A DNA stretch of 64,000 nucleotides from Dryas octopetala. Lineage: Eukaryota > Streptophyta > Magnoliopsida > Rosales > Rosaceae. How positions within the stretch are numbered: position 1 is the stretch's first letter; every line of letters begins with the position of its first letter. The stretch spans positions 18,078,835 to 18,142,834 of the forward strand of contig OY992832.1 in the NCBI GenBank assembly GCA_963921425.1. The letters are read 5' to 3'. Positions 48,570-60,296 of this stretch are shown one piece after another. The position numbers were made by a program, and so were the translations under genes. Below the pieces are notes generated by a model. That model saw only the letters and a list, made by a program, of their open reading frames with translations, made no database searches and was not told the DNA's origin.

Positions 48570-49030
48570 CTCAACTCTCAAATGGACTTGTCGGTTTTAT
48601 GTATCAGCCAAAATTTCTTACTTCGCCCACTACCTATTCATGAACAATTTGTGAATTTTCAATGAATGGTAAAAAACCCAGTTGCTAATCAAAAAAAACT
48701 TTGCCTCTCAGTTCTCACAACCCTTCAACACCATGATTGATAAAGCCATTTTTCTTCTAAATGTAACCTAATCTAGACACTACACAAACAACACTAATTA
48801 AGTCTTTGGCTTTGAAAACTGTTTTTCCAAACCTGGTGCTTATTCTTTCAATCCCAAGTGTAAGATTTTGATATGTAATCGGGGAAACCACGACAGAAGC
48901 GAACTTAAGAAATAAGAAGAATACAGAGTACAACTGTACAAGCCAAAGCCAGAAAGACCCATTGGTTCCATACCTTTCGCTATGCACAATTGCACAAATG
49001 TGGAGACTTCGTAGATGCACCGATAAAACG
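48570..49030 (-). promoter_or_regulatory. 5' UTR and proximal promoter of RNPC3
   Basis: Probable leader exon around 48972-49030 (ending GCATAGCGAAAG|GTATGG on the minus strand) followed by an intron to somewhere near the start codon. The acceptor is not certain. Confidence 0.35.
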
Positions 49031-52000
49031 CGCCACTTTTTATGTGAAACCTTTTAGTGAGAAATTAACGCATACTACAGTCTACATCAGTCTGTTTTTT
49101 ATTTTTTATTTTGGTCTCAGTCTGCTTTTTTTGGTAGAAGTAATTTTAATTTACAAAAACATTTTGTTTTTTTTTTAATCTTAGGTTTTGCATTGAAGGG
49201 GTTAGTGTATTTTTTGGAAACTGTATTGTTTTTTATTTTTTATTTGATTTTCTATTTTACAATTTTATTCTAGAAAGATATGATTGTTTTTGTCGATAAA
49301 TTGTGTTAGAAAAGGATATTTTAAGTAATTCCATTATTTATGAAGCCTCTATAATAGTATGAATAGATTTTTAATGACAATTAATTGTATGTTGGGTTTT
49401 ATTATTATTTCATTATTTCAATGTTACTCATGTGATTTTAACTATTTTAATACTACCTTGTGATTAATGTTATGTCCGTTACAATTTACAATTTAAGTAC
49501 AAAGTCCAATGTTTGTTTAATTTTGTATTGTTAATTAAAATGATTAGAAAATGACACTTATACCCTACATGTGAGGAGCATATGAGCCCTCTTTTATTTC
49601 AATTGCACGAAATTTGATAATATCCATGAGGTATTATTAAAAAATATAAAACCAAAGGAGTAATAGTGGGAGCAATTGATAATATTCAGTTCCTTTGTAC
49701 ACAATATTCAATCGTAATAATTGATGTTGTAATTTCTAATATTTTTATCTTATCAAATAGCAAAATCCTGCATTGCTAGACTTTGTCTCAATCATTTTAC
49801 AATATATATGTTTTAGGTCGGACCAAAAACTCAAATGAAGCATATGAAAAGAATAAAATAAAAGTCAGTCTTTCCTAGCATTTGAAGGGTATGTTAATAT
49901 GGTTTCTAACGACATATAGAGTAAACCTAACCCTATTCACAATTTCACTCTCTCCACGATGTTTCCTCTAATTAAACGGTTGCAATCGCTCCCACTTCTC
50001 TATTAGGGGGAAAAAAAAACCTCGACAAAGCAAAGTTATGATGGCGAATTCAATGGTGATAAACTTGAGACTCGGTAGTGTCGTTAGCCACAATGTCCTT
50101 GCTATTAATAGTGTAGGCCACAATGGCTAACCCAAAGCATCTTAATGGGCTGGGTGGGCCCAATGCTAACTGAATTTGTAGTGCAATTGATCATAACATC
50201 TTCCACATGTGATCGAAAAATAACACATTAATAAGAGTTTCGACCTTCATTTTAAAATTATTTAGTTTTCACCAATATCTCAAAATGTTTCCCAAATCAT
50301 CTCAATTGTATCTCAAAGTTAATTTAGGAAAAATATATTTTTACAGTATTGGACAATGTAGTATGGAATTGCCAAATTATGTACATTAAACATATACTTA
50401 TTCCTCATACAAATAACATGAAGGGTATGAAACATTCTTTGAGTGACACTACACCCTAAAACATATTCATAAAAATTTTGTGTATTCATTTAGATATCTA
50501 TAGTTAGAGTTCACTTATTATAAGCATGTTAAAAGATTATTGTTTGTCATTAGGTTTAACAAATTTGTCACACTAATCATTGTCATCAATTGACTTTGAC
50601 TCTTTTGTGTAATACCCATTTCTTAAACATTTCATGTTTTAAAAGGTCTATTGATTTTAACTACTAAATTTCAATAACTTTTTAGTTTAGGTACCAAAAT
50701 TAAATAGCATTTTAGATTAGGTATTAGTTAAAAAGTCAAAAAAATTAATAAAGTAAAATGTATTAGAATTTACATATATTACATCACATGCCACTACAAT
50801 AAAAAAATAAAAAAAATATTACATCACAAATATTACATTAATTTATATTATATTGTATTTAAAAAAAAATTAATCCAGTCACAACTTAACTGTGACTGTC
50901 TTGGTAAATTGAAAGAGACAACTCACACCACTATATTATATATTATTTTGAGTAAAAGTATTATTTTGACCTCTATTTATACTATATTGTAGTATAATTT
51001 CTCTAAAAAAAATTCAATTAAGTCACAACTTAACTGTGACTGTCGTTCAGTCACAAATAAATTTGAAGTTGTGAGTGTCGTACAGTCACAACTAAATGTG
51101 AAGTTGAGATTACATGCATTAGCAAATTTTCAAGATAATATAAAAGTCTCAAGGGCAATTTTGTCAAAACCTTATAAATTTTAACTAACACTCATCATAT
51201 GTGAGCCAAAAGATAAAAATGTCAAATGAAAAAGGCTCAAATCAAAGGGGCCAACATATTTGTGACCTAATCTAAAAAACTACATTTAAATTTGGTAGTT
51301 CAATTGAAAAATTATATGGTCTTCATGCTATACCAAAAAATTATTGAGATTTGGTATTTAATCATAATTTTCTATAATTTAAATATATGCTTGATTATTT
51401 TTTAATTCATATTCAAGTGTTCATGGGTTGATTGTATTACGTTAGTGTTTACATTTTGAGGGCTTTAAACTAATAAGGGCTTGAAGAAGTCTGACTCGAA
51501 AACTAAAGAAAGCCTTTTATTATAGCTATTTGGTGGAGAGAAAAACTTATCTATAACAGGGATAGAGGTTGATTTGGTATCCCAATAAATAGATTTTATC
51601 TTGAAATTAGAGAAATTATTATGTGATAAAATATAAAAGCATAGGTACTGTTATCATGTTATTGGATTGAGATACTAAATCAGTTATATCCCAATTGCAG
51701 AGAAGTTCTCTCTTTGATGGAGGAAGTATGTTTCCTATTAGAAATCGGATAAATGTCGTTACCAAAAAAGAAAAAAAAGGCTCTAAGAAGGATGATGATT
51801 CCAGGTGATGATGTTGACGCATAGAGGAATTGGCAATAGTCTTCAAATTGGTTGCGGTCTCTTAGGGTGTTTAAGCTTCTAGAATCAAGTTTATGCTTTA
51901 TTTATTTTGAATATCAAATATTCAAATGGGTGGCGCTCTCTTAGTCCCTTTTAGCCTCATTTGGAATGCTGAATAGGACTACACGGAATAAGATGGTATC

Positions 52001-52572
52001 CTATAAACATGACATGACATGACATGACAGCCCAGGATAGGCTAGTTTCACGGTGGACCACCTTTGAGCAGGGAATAGAAATCCTTAATTAATTATTTGG
52101 AACTATACTCCAAAGTGTGAGTCTTGTTCTCAATTCTTATTAAACTTACCAAATATACGACAATAGACAACTATCCCTTTTAATTGCTTAATTATGTCAA
52201 GTCTCGTCCTCCAAACAAGGTCATTATGTTCCACCCCTGGGGGGTGGCAATTTGTCTTACACTTACTAACAAACCAGCCGAAGCTCAATTTAAGAAGTTC
52301 AATTTGTCTCTTCTAAGTCCCTCCTACACGGGATTTGTAAAATATCGTCGTTGACATTACTTTGATCAATAATACTAGGGACACCAACTCACCAACTGAT
52401 GTGGCAAATGATATTTTTTTATGAAATCTCTGATCCAAACACAGCATTGAAGGAAGTTTTAGCAAACATTGGCGCTTGATTCCAGCTGCATGTGCTATAT
52501 CATTTCATCTAACATCAAGGTGCCTGTAACATACACTCCCCGACTAATTCATTCCCCACAAGTTGCCCATCA
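49031..52572. other. AT-rich intergenic DNA
   Basis: No protein gene recognised. 49420-49660 has diverged inverted-repeat arms (ACTATTTTAATACTACC and the reverse complement near 49630). Listed separately is the quasi-palindromic repeat at 50876-51115. An (ACATG)n tract lies at 52008-52029. The part just below 52573 is probable PPR 3' UTR. Confidence 0.35.
50876..51115. repeat. cluster of quasi-palindromic GTCACAACTTAACTGTGAC repeats
   Basis: AGTCACAACTTAACTGTGAC followed by TGTC occurs at about 50877 and again at about 51023. Related CAGTCACAAATAAATTTGAA and CAGTCACAACTAAATGTGAA words follow at about 51048 and 51084. Each full unit is almost its own reverse complement (GTCACA ... TGTGAC). 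Confidence 0.65.
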
Positions 52573-54105
52573 TCAACAGCAGTTAGACCAAACTAGGCCT
52601 GGAACTTTGGAGGCATTCCTCTCATCCAGCAATCTTCTCATTCTCTCGGCATCACTGTACCTTCCAACACCGGCAAAGATGTTGGACATAAGCACATAGT
52701 CACCTCCGTATCCTCTCTCCATCTCCATTATCTTCTTTGTCACCCTCTCACCCATCTCCACATTACCATGAAAACTACAAGCACCTAAAAGCGTCCTCCA
52801 AATCACAGCATTAACAATATTGCAAGGAATCTTCAAAGCCATCTTTTCTGCTTCTTCTAATCTCCCTGCCCTCCCTAGCATATCTATTAAACACCCATAG
52901 TGCTTGATATCTAGTGCAATTTCATACTCACCCACCATCTTCTCCAAGAAGTTGAGCCCCTCATCAATCAATCCTCCATGACTGCAAGCATTCAAAATAC
53001 TCAAGAATGTCACTCGATTCGGTTTGAGACCAACTTTCTCCATACTTCTGAAATTCTCGACGGCTTCTTTTCCCATTCCATGCATTGCAAACCCAGATAT
53101 TATAGACGTCCAAGACACCAAATTCTTCCTCTGAGTAGATATCTCCTCAAAGAATCTTGATGCACTCTCTATGCAGCCACATTTTGCATAGGAGTCCATA
53201 AGGGAATTCGTGACACGCATGTCAGACGCATTAAATCCTCTCTTCTCTCCATAAGCATGAAGTGATTGGCAAATCTTAAGATCCCCAAGAACCGAAATGG
53301 CTGGAAATATTGCCAGAAGCGTAATCTCAGTAGGTTCAATACAATCTTGGACAACCATTCTTCGAAACAAAGCCACAGCTTCGCGGGGCTGATTCATGCG
53401 CGAGTACGCATCAATAATAGCAGTCCCGGACACAACATTAGGGGCAGGCATCTGATCAAAGAGAGAACGAGCCAATTTAAGCTCACCCCATTTCGCCAAA
53501 CCAGTTATCATAACGTTCCAAGTGACAGAATTCCTCTGGGGCATATCGTAAAACACGTGGACAGCAAGGACCAGAGACCCACAAGCAGCATACATATTAA
53601 GCAACGCAGTTTGGACGTAGACATGGGAATGGAAGCCCAGTTTGAGAGTGAGGGCGTGGAGTTGGGTACCAGGGGAGGTGGAGTTGAAGGCATTGCAGGC
53701 GTGGAGAAGGAAGGAGCAGGTGAAGGAGTCAAAGGAAGAGGGCCAAGGAATGATGGGAAAGTGGCAGAGATGGTGCTTGTAGAAAGTGAAGGCTTCGTGA
53801 GGGAAGTAGCCGAAGGAGTAGCAGCGGAGGAGTGTGTTGAAGAGGAGAAGATAAGCAGAGGTGGAGTGGTGGTGGTGGTGGTGGTGGAGATGGTGGAGTA
53901 AACCAGAGGTGAGAATTTGGGAGTGGATTTGTTGGGTGGCTGAGCGGCTTGTTGGGTTTTTGAGCAAGAGAGAAGCCAAGTGGCGTGGGTGGTGAATATG
54001 GGTTGGTGTTGAAGAGAATGTAGATGAAGTAAAACAAAGGGTTTGAGGAGGAACTTGAGGTACAAATGTTAAACTCAACCTCAACCTCAACCTCACCACC
54101 CTCAT
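52573..54105 (-). CDS. pentatricopeptide repeat protein, PLS class, E subgroup, probably mitochondrial
   Basis: Intronless, 510 residues from the first ATG (MRVVRLRLRLSL). PPR proteins bind organellar RNA; PLS proteins with E motifs usually take part in C-to-U editing. The N-terminus is rich in Arg and Leu with no acidic residues, as in a mitochondrial presequence. About ten repeats are visible, e.g. HALTLKLGFHSHVYVQTALL, NMYAACGSLVLAVHVFYDMP, RNSVTWNVMITGLAKWGELK, SFDQMPAPNVVSGTAIIDAY-type units, LVSWTSIISGFAMHGMGKEA and FLSILNACSHGGLIDEGLNF. E/E+ motifs follow (VIWRTLLGACSFHGNVEMGE, GGDYVLMSNIFAGVGRYSDA, ERMRRLLDERNASKVPGLVW). There is no DYW domain; it ends shortly after at SNCC. It resembles Arabidopsis At1g09220-type proteins, not certain. 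The open frame continues 96 bases upstream without an ATG, so 54105 is the start. Confidence 0.9.
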   Translation of the reverse strand: MRVVRLRLRLSLTFVPQVPPQTLCFTSSTFSSTPTHIHHPRHLASLLLKNPTSRSATQQIHSQILTSGLLHHLHHHHHHHSTSAYLLLFNTLLRCYSFGYFPHEAFTFYKHHLCHFPIIPWPSSFDSFTCSFLLHACNAFNSTSPGTQLHALTLKLGFHSHVYVQTALLNMYAACGSLVLAVHVFYDMPQRNSVTWNVMITGLAKWGELKLARSLFDQMPAPNVVSGTAIIDAYSRMNQPREAVALFRRMVVQDCIEPTEITLLAIFPAISVLGDLKICQSLHAYGEKRGFNASDMRVTNSLMDSYAKCGCIESASRFFEEISTQRKNLVSWTSIISGFAMHGMGKEAVENFRSMEKVGLKPNRVTFLSILNACSHGGLIDEGLNFLEKMVGEYEIALDIKHYGCLIDMLGRAGRLEEAEKMALKIPCNIVNAVIWRTLLGACSFHGNVEMGERVTKKIMEMERGYGGDYVLMSNIFAGVGRYSDAERMRRLLDERNASKVPGLVWSNCC

Positions 54106-54189
54106 ATGTTCAAATGAAGGATGACTCACTAACTCAGTGTCTTCATGTTCAGGTTTAAACTGTAAAGCAAAACAGAAACAAGAAGGAGG

Positions 54190-54196
54190 AAAAAAA
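54190..54196 (-). terminator. pol III terminator of tRNA-Lys
   Basis: Seven T residues on the minus strand, 18 bases after the 3' end of the tRNA. The shorter TTT at 54209-54211 is weaker. It falls between the tRNA and the PPR start codon. Confidence 0.6.
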
Positions 54197-54214
54197 TGCA
54201 AATTGCAAATTTAA

Positions 54215-54287
54215 CGCCCACCGTGGGGCTCGAACCCACGACCACAAGGTTAAGAGCCTTGCGCTCTACCAACTGAGCTAGACGGGC
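54215..54287 (-). tRNA. tRNA-Lys (anticodon CTT)
   Basis: 73 nt without intron. The minus strand begins GCCCGTCTAGCTCAGTTGG, has A box TAGCTCAGTTGG, anticodon loop CTCTTAA (anticodon CTT), B box GGTTCGAGCCC and ends GGTGGGCG. The acceptor stem GCCCGTC pairs with GGTGGGC (two G-U or U-G pairs); the discriminator base is G. CCA is not encoded, as usual in nuclear plant tRNA genes. Confidence 0.95.
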
Positions 54288-54785
54288 TACTTGTTGAACT
54301 GGGACCTAATCTAGTATAAGACTTATTCAAAATTTATTTTTATCTAGCAACTAGTATACCGTCGCTTGGATTGGATGAAGACCAATATATGTACGGATGT
54401 ACCCCATGTAGATATGCCTATGTATCAATGACAAAGAGGAAAACAGGATGAAAATTTTGAGGTTCATAATTGTAAAGTTCGGAGAAAAAAGGACCATGAA
54501 AATGGCTGATGACTGTCTCTTCTCCTTAATCTTCTAACTGAAATTGACGAAGAATACCACAGTAATTTTACTTTTTGGAGTCATAATCACTTTTGTTTTG
54601 TTATATTGGAGGAAATTGAATCTTGAACTTATCCCTCACCACTTGGGCTAACCCCAAAGGCTTATGTCTGTCCTATCAGCATTGAAACAAAAGCCTTGAT
54701 GAGCTGTTGATATGCTGGTTCATGTCATCATGTGTATTGTTGGTGATGTATGCAATAAGAAGGCAATTGCAAGGAAATATTTGGT
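54288..54785. other. spacer between tRNA-Lys and the TMEM209-like gene (3' UTR of the latter)
   Basis: No gene recognised. Probably contains the 3' UTR of the minus-strand gene that ends at 54786. Confidence 0.4.
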
Positions 54786-57700
54786 TCAACAGTCTCCAGT
54801 TTCTGAATCCAGAACAGGGAGGATGCTCAAGGCTGAAGAACTAAGATGCAAACCCCGAACAATCCCTCCATATCCAACCTTAATCCTGTGGCACAGAAGC
54901 AATATGGAATCCCAAAGTGCTGTCATTCCCTGAAATGAAGATCATACCGCTTTGTCAATTCAATCAATACAACAACATATACCAAATACAGGGATTTTGT
55001 ATATTGATGGCACAATAAATATTCTCACATGTGCAGGTATGAGTAAAATTTTGTTGGCATAATAAACAGATCAGATGACTAATAAGAAAGCAGCAATGTA
55101 GAAGAAATCAATTTAGCATAAATGTGGCATTAATCATTATGGATATTTTGGCCTTCTCTCAACTGATGATAAGCCAGCATATACTAAAAGTACCCACCCA
55201 CCTGAAGAGAAAATTGCAATTTCTTATCCCAATACAAGGCGAAAACTGGGGGGCTTTGCCTTCCAACAACAAGTACACAAGCTCCAGGGTGAAGAGCAGA
55301 AGGGACACCAGATACAACAGCTATGTACTTCTCAGGAAACCTTTCTTTTGGAGGTAGGACCCCCAAAAATAGGGGATTTTTGCTAGAACGAGATCCAGCA
55401 TAAGATGTAGGATCTACATGCAGCATCCACTTTGGGTGCTCCAGGAAAGCACAGAACAAATACAAGAGTAAGTGAGAATCAGTTGGCAGCTCAAGAGTCC
55501 ACTTCTTGTTCTTTTTATCATATACCTCTCCACTTCCAAGATATTCATAATTCTTCAAGCAGGTTCCTTCAGCAAGCTCTGTGAAACTCCCCAGGAAGGA
55601 AACCAAGTTTAGATTACACAGGCAAATGATGTCCATAATATCTATTTACAATTACTGTAGACGTAAAAAAGAGGCAGGTTTATCAGCCTCAAGCTTTGAT
55701 TTGGTGGGATAGTTCTGATATAGAACATGGGAATTAAATTAATATTTATTACTGCAAGCTACTTTCACAGTACTGTAGTACGAGTACTTGAGCTTTCTCA
55801 AACTCTAGAGGTAATATTTGCTTTGCGCAATGGGATTCTAGGAATTTCATACCCATTTCTTGGAATGGAATTTTACAAACCCATAGACTGTAGCATCCCC
55901 ATTTCAGTGTTTGGAAACATTGGGAATGAAAACGATGTTATCAAGACACCAATGGGATCTTATAATTGGAAGCATAAATAGTTGCTAATATCATTTATTA
56001 TAAAGTTAAAACTAAAAGATGACTGATGGGAATGGGAAACCCACCTCCTCCTTAGGAAATGCAAAACCGCCATTTCGTGGGTTCAAACCCACCTTCTTTA
56101 TCAATGCAAAACCAACATATTCCTCTCATACCCATTCCCAAGTGTCAAATCCGCGAAACAAAGGCTTCAAGAAAGTGCGATGCTTTCTATCTGTAGGAGT
56201 GTACCAAGAAACCTACTGGCGTGAGGCTTGTAGTTAATTAAATTTGGTCACTGTTTTCTGAATTTCCCCTTTTGTTTGAAAAGATATTTTCCCAGTTTTC
56301 ATAACCCTTAGACTAAAAATCCCCAATCTGAGAACTTTTCTCCTAGCCATCCTACACCAGGTACCCACAGAAGGTGATACACAGTGAAAAATTAAGATTT
56401 TAAGTACCTCGAATCCTTTGTACTGTATATTCTGCTCGAATGCTGCTTTGTGGTAGCAAACCTTTAAGCAACTCTCCCTTCATCAATGCATGAAGCCTCT
56501 GGTGTTCAGTGATGGCATCCACACACTCCTGCATAATAGGGACCAATGGATTCTGCTGTGGGGTTTGTTGCAGATTGGCTTGGGGCGGCTTGGCTGCATA
56601 TGATGGAAAGAATCACATTAAAAAGCAAACCACATAATGAAACTAGTCAAGAAAAATTTAAATGAAATGTGATTATAATTGAAGAGCAACTTACGGGCGG
56701 AAGCATCAATAGCCTGGACCAGAGTAGCTCGTAATTGATGCATAAGTCCATCTTCATCAAGAGTTAATGTCGGCTGCCATTCCTTAGTCCTATCAATTGA
56801 AGACACAGTAGCAGTTCTAGTAGTTGGTAAATCACTTCCAACTTGACTAATTGTGATTGATATCCCAAGTTTGGCAGCTGATTGGATTACCTGTAAATTT
56901 AATAATTCTATAATAATTAAGTATTAATAGGATGCACTTTATACAGAAACAGGTACCATTATTAATCATGTCATCAGATTTCATCTTCTACAGACAAAAC
57001 ATAACACTTTTTTACCAATGAAAAAGCAGCCATAGCTCATGGTAAATATAAAAAGACGAAGAAGGCGACAGAGGAGAAGGTGACACTGATGAGTACAAAC
57101 CTGAGTATGACTGGTTTCGATCTTATTGAGTAGGGGATTAAGCACAACCAAAGAAAACCATTGCCTGAGGCCGTCACGCCACTGCTCAATTTGAGGATAG
57201 ATGCCCAAATGCTCAAAGGCATTAATAGATTCTTCCATGGACATTGGTGGAGGAAGCTCACCCTCTCCTTTCTTTGGAGGAGTGGTGAACTTCTGGGAAC
57301 CTGGGGACATCCTCACAGGCCTCAATGGTGTACTCCTAGTAGTTCCAGATGTATTAGCTGAACTGGGACTGGCTACACCAAAGCCTCTAATGGTGGGTGG
57401 TGGAGTTGCCAGTTTTCCTGCCGATTCTGTGATTTTCTCACCTACTTCTGCCAAGAACTGTTCAAACTTTTCTTCAGACATTATCTCTCTTGCAGAGGCT
57501 CGCTTACTTGACCAAGGAGAGGAGACCACTGAATCTACTCCAGGTGAATTCTGAACAGAAGACAGTGGTGAAACAGCTCCTGGGACAAGATACAAAGAAG
57601 ATGAAGAACCGGGTGATTTAGAAGGGCTGCCGATAGACCCCATCTTATTTCCTCCACTACTGTTTAACTTATCTGTGCCAATTCGAGACAAACGATTTGA

Positions 57701-58785
57701 ACTGATGATTGGCTGATGAAGTGGAACTAGGACATCTGAAGGGGAAGACATGTGGGGTTTAGACTTGGGAGGTTTTTTTGAAGACTCAGATACAACTTGT
57801 TCAACCTTTGGCTTAATTCCCAAAAGTCCTAGTTGACGATTTGTAAGGCTTGTTTTATCATTCGTTCCCTTGGAGGGTGGCACAACAGCAGCATTTCTCA
57901 GTGAGATGGCTCTGAAGAGTGCAAATAGAGTTCCCAAAAATACTACGCTCACCACGGTATGTATCACTTTGACAAATAAATCTGCAGCACAAAGCAAGAC
58001 GTTTAAAACAAGCTAGATCAATCAAAGCATCTAGTTGAAACCAATCAAAGTTATGTAGATTGAATTTAACAACTTACAGGCAGCCTCTTGGGAAAGATTT
58101 TTGAGCTTCAAATTGTCAATAAGCTCGTTTTCCCTTCAACAATTCAAGTCAGTGTATTGTGTGAGCCACATAGAACATAGAGCCAAAACCAATTTCCATG
58201 AGCAAGATTTAGAAACATAATTCTTATTCAAATTCTTCGTTTGGTAGATAACAAAATATAATATAAATAATTAAAGTCTTCAATTTCTTGTTGGTAATAT
58301 AAATAATCTCTAACAAGCCATGCACAATTAGTTTGTTCATTTAGGTCTTAAGAAGCCCAAAAAAAAAACCTCAAAATTACAAAATTGAAGTTTCTTTTTC
58401 CTTTTCCTTTTATACATTTTCTTAGCAAAGTAATAGACGATTTTTGTTTCCCACAAACCAAACAATGATTAAGCTTCGAAACCCAATTCTTATTTTCCTT
58501 CCTTTTTAAAAATGCAAACAGAGCTACATGCCAAAGTGACAAAAAGAGGAAAACTTTGCTTAAACCCTCGTAAAACCCTAGTTTTTCAAATTGAGCCAAT
58601 GGGTACCTGGAGAAAAGGTAAAGGAAGGCGACGGCGGAGGCGGAGGAGAGGAAGAAGATGGAGAGGAGAGCATGCTTGGAAGGTCGGAGGCTGTTGGCGG
58701 TGAGGGCAGCTGACAAGGATGGGTTCTGGTACACCGAGAACTTGGAGGGCTTCGGTGGAGGCGAGTCCTTGTCTCTTGCATCCAT
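54786..58785 (-). CDS. TMEM209-like nuclear envelope protein ('cytochrome b561 N-terminal' family)
   Basis: Family named CytochromB561_N in domain databases and TMEM209 in animals, where it sits in the nuclear envelope; its plant role is little known and haem binding is not implied. Coding exons read downward: 58785-58607, 58133-58078, 57981-57101, 56890-56695, 56593-56408, 55578-55202, 54929-54786. Sum 2,019 nt, 672 residues. Two membrane segments: about 38-59 (ALLSIFFLSSASAVAFLYLF) and about 80-106 (VIHTVVSVVFLGTLFALFRA). Then comes a Ser/Pro-rich disordered stretch (about 108-300) with LGLLGIKPK and SPGVDSVVSSPWSSKRAS, then the conserved C-terminal half: HLGIYPQIEQWRDGLRQWFS, DGLMHQLRATLVQAIDAS, QECVDAITEHQRLHALMKGE, LAEGTCLKNYEYLGSGEVYD, DSHLLLYLFCAFLEHPKWML and GMTALWDSILLLCHRIKVGY. 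All introns are GT-AG. Its 5' exon lies about 58.6-58.8 kb with poly-(GGT) just upstream of the ATG. Confidence 0.92.
55640..56400. other. intron 5 of the TMEM209-like gene, possible transposon remnant
   Basis: The intron (55579-56407) contains words such as TTTCATACCCATTTCTTGG, GGGAATGGGAAACCCACC and CATACCCATTCCCAAG, similar in style to the Harbinger MITE interior at 264-1137. No inverted ends or target-site duplication are visible. Confidence 0.35.
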
Positions 58786-59117
58786 GGTGGTGGTGGTGGT
58801 GCAGTGGTGCTTTGCTTCTGCTTAGTTGGGTCCAGCTGCTGAGACTGAGAGAGCTTAATAAGTCTCTATTATGAGTTTCTCATGACATCGTTGAGCAGCT
58901 TGAGCTTCGCGGGTTTTGGGCGGCATAAGCACCTTCTTTCTCGGTTTGCTGGGGGTTTGAAAAAGAAAAACTATAAAAAAACTAAAAAACAATAACGCTT
59001 TTCTTTATATTTTTTTTAGGTCAAATGATATTTTTTGTCTTTACTTTTACGAAATTTTCCCTTTGTCTTATATTTTTATTTTTTGTGAATTTAGTTATAT
59101 ATTTTTAATATTATAGC

Positions 59118-60288
59118 CAAAGAATAAAATTTCGGGTTTCGAGGAAATTTTTATTGAAATTTCAAAGATTTTTAAATTTTGATAAAAATTAGACGGAAAT
59201 GACAGAAATTGCTATCAAAATACGAAAATTTTGAATGAAACTTTACCATATGTTTATTTAACATATTATCTACTAAATTAATAAAAAACATTGAATAAAC
59301 CAAATTATATAGTAGGTTTCATGTAATATAAGATGAATATAATGCACACTGAAAATAAATACTTTTAAATAAAATTAGTATAATAAATAAATGAAATTAG
59401 TATATTATTTATACTCTATAATCTATATACTAAACCATATATATTTTATAATCGATACTCTATATTATTTAGGATATGATATATGATATTAGGGTTTAGG
59501 CCCTTTAGGGTATTTTTAATTATTTTTTATATATAAATATATTATAGTTTATTGGTTTAGGGTTTAAAAACAATTAAACGAAATTCAAAAACGGCCAAAT
59601 GAAACCCCAAACCATTTTTTTTTTTTACAATTGCCCAAAGGCCCCAAATCCCAATCAACTCTAAACCTTTTAATTTTTTTTTTCCTTCCTTTTAATTTTT
59701 TTTTTCCTTTTTTCTTTTCTTTTTTTTTCTTTTCTTTTTTTCTTTTCTTCCTTTCTTTTCTTCCTTTTCTTTCCTTCCTTTTTGGCTTTTTCCTTTGCTT
59801 TCCTTTCTTTTCCCCTGTTAGTCTCCACAGCACTCCACAGCAATCTCCAGTTCTTTTTTATTCTCTTCCTCTTCCTCTTCATCCTCTCTCTCTCTCTCAT
59901 TCATCTATCCCTCTCTCTCTCTGTCTGCATCTTCATCACTAACCCAGCCTCACCTCTTTCTCCCTCCTCTCTTTCTCCCCCATCTCCCCCCATGTCGCCC
60001 CCCTGCTGCCCCCTGCTGCCGCCTTCTCGATCTCTTAGCTTACTGCCAGAACCATCTTTTTCTCCCAAAATCCAGCCTCTTCTCCAAAAACCAAGCCTTC
60101 CAAAACCCAAAACCAGCCTCTCTTGCTCCCTCGATCTCACCCAGTTACCGGTCGAAAGAAATTTTGCCAATAATTTCGATAATGAAATTATTCCGAAAAG
60201 TTAACAAATATGGGTTTCGATTTCGACACCCCAGAAAATCGAAATTTTCGGAGAAATTTCGCCGAAAATTTTGAAATTTAACACCTTG
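59118..60288. mobile_element. 1.17-kb hAT-like non-autonomous element, complete copy
   Basis: The left end is CAAAGAATAAAATTTC and the right end, reverse-complemented, CAAGGTGTTAAATTTC (12 of 16 match). ATTATAGC lies outside both ends (59110-59117 and 60289-60296), an 8-bp target-site duplication as in hAT elements. The interior has an AT-rich part, a long poly-pyrimidine part (59690-59940) and a GC-richer part with repeated 'AAATTTCG' words near both ends. A 140-codon open frame inside (59782-60204) is Ser/Leu/Pro-rich and matches nothing. A second partial copy starts near 63338. Confidence 0.75.
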
Positions 60289-60296
60289 ATTATAGC

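Noticed and set aside
53266..53901. 211-codon open frame antisense to the PPR gene
   Set aside because: Shadow of the PPR coding strand; the minus strand has the conserved repeats.
54106..54201. Upstream extension of the PPR frame beginning MHFFPPSC
   Set aside because: The codon there is TTG, not ATG; the extension lacks a plant start codon and overlaps the tRNA terminator.
59631..60204. Overlapping 103- and 140-codon open frames rich in Phe, Ser, Leu and Pro
   Set aside because: They are translations of the poly-pyrimidine core of the hAT-like element, not a protein family.
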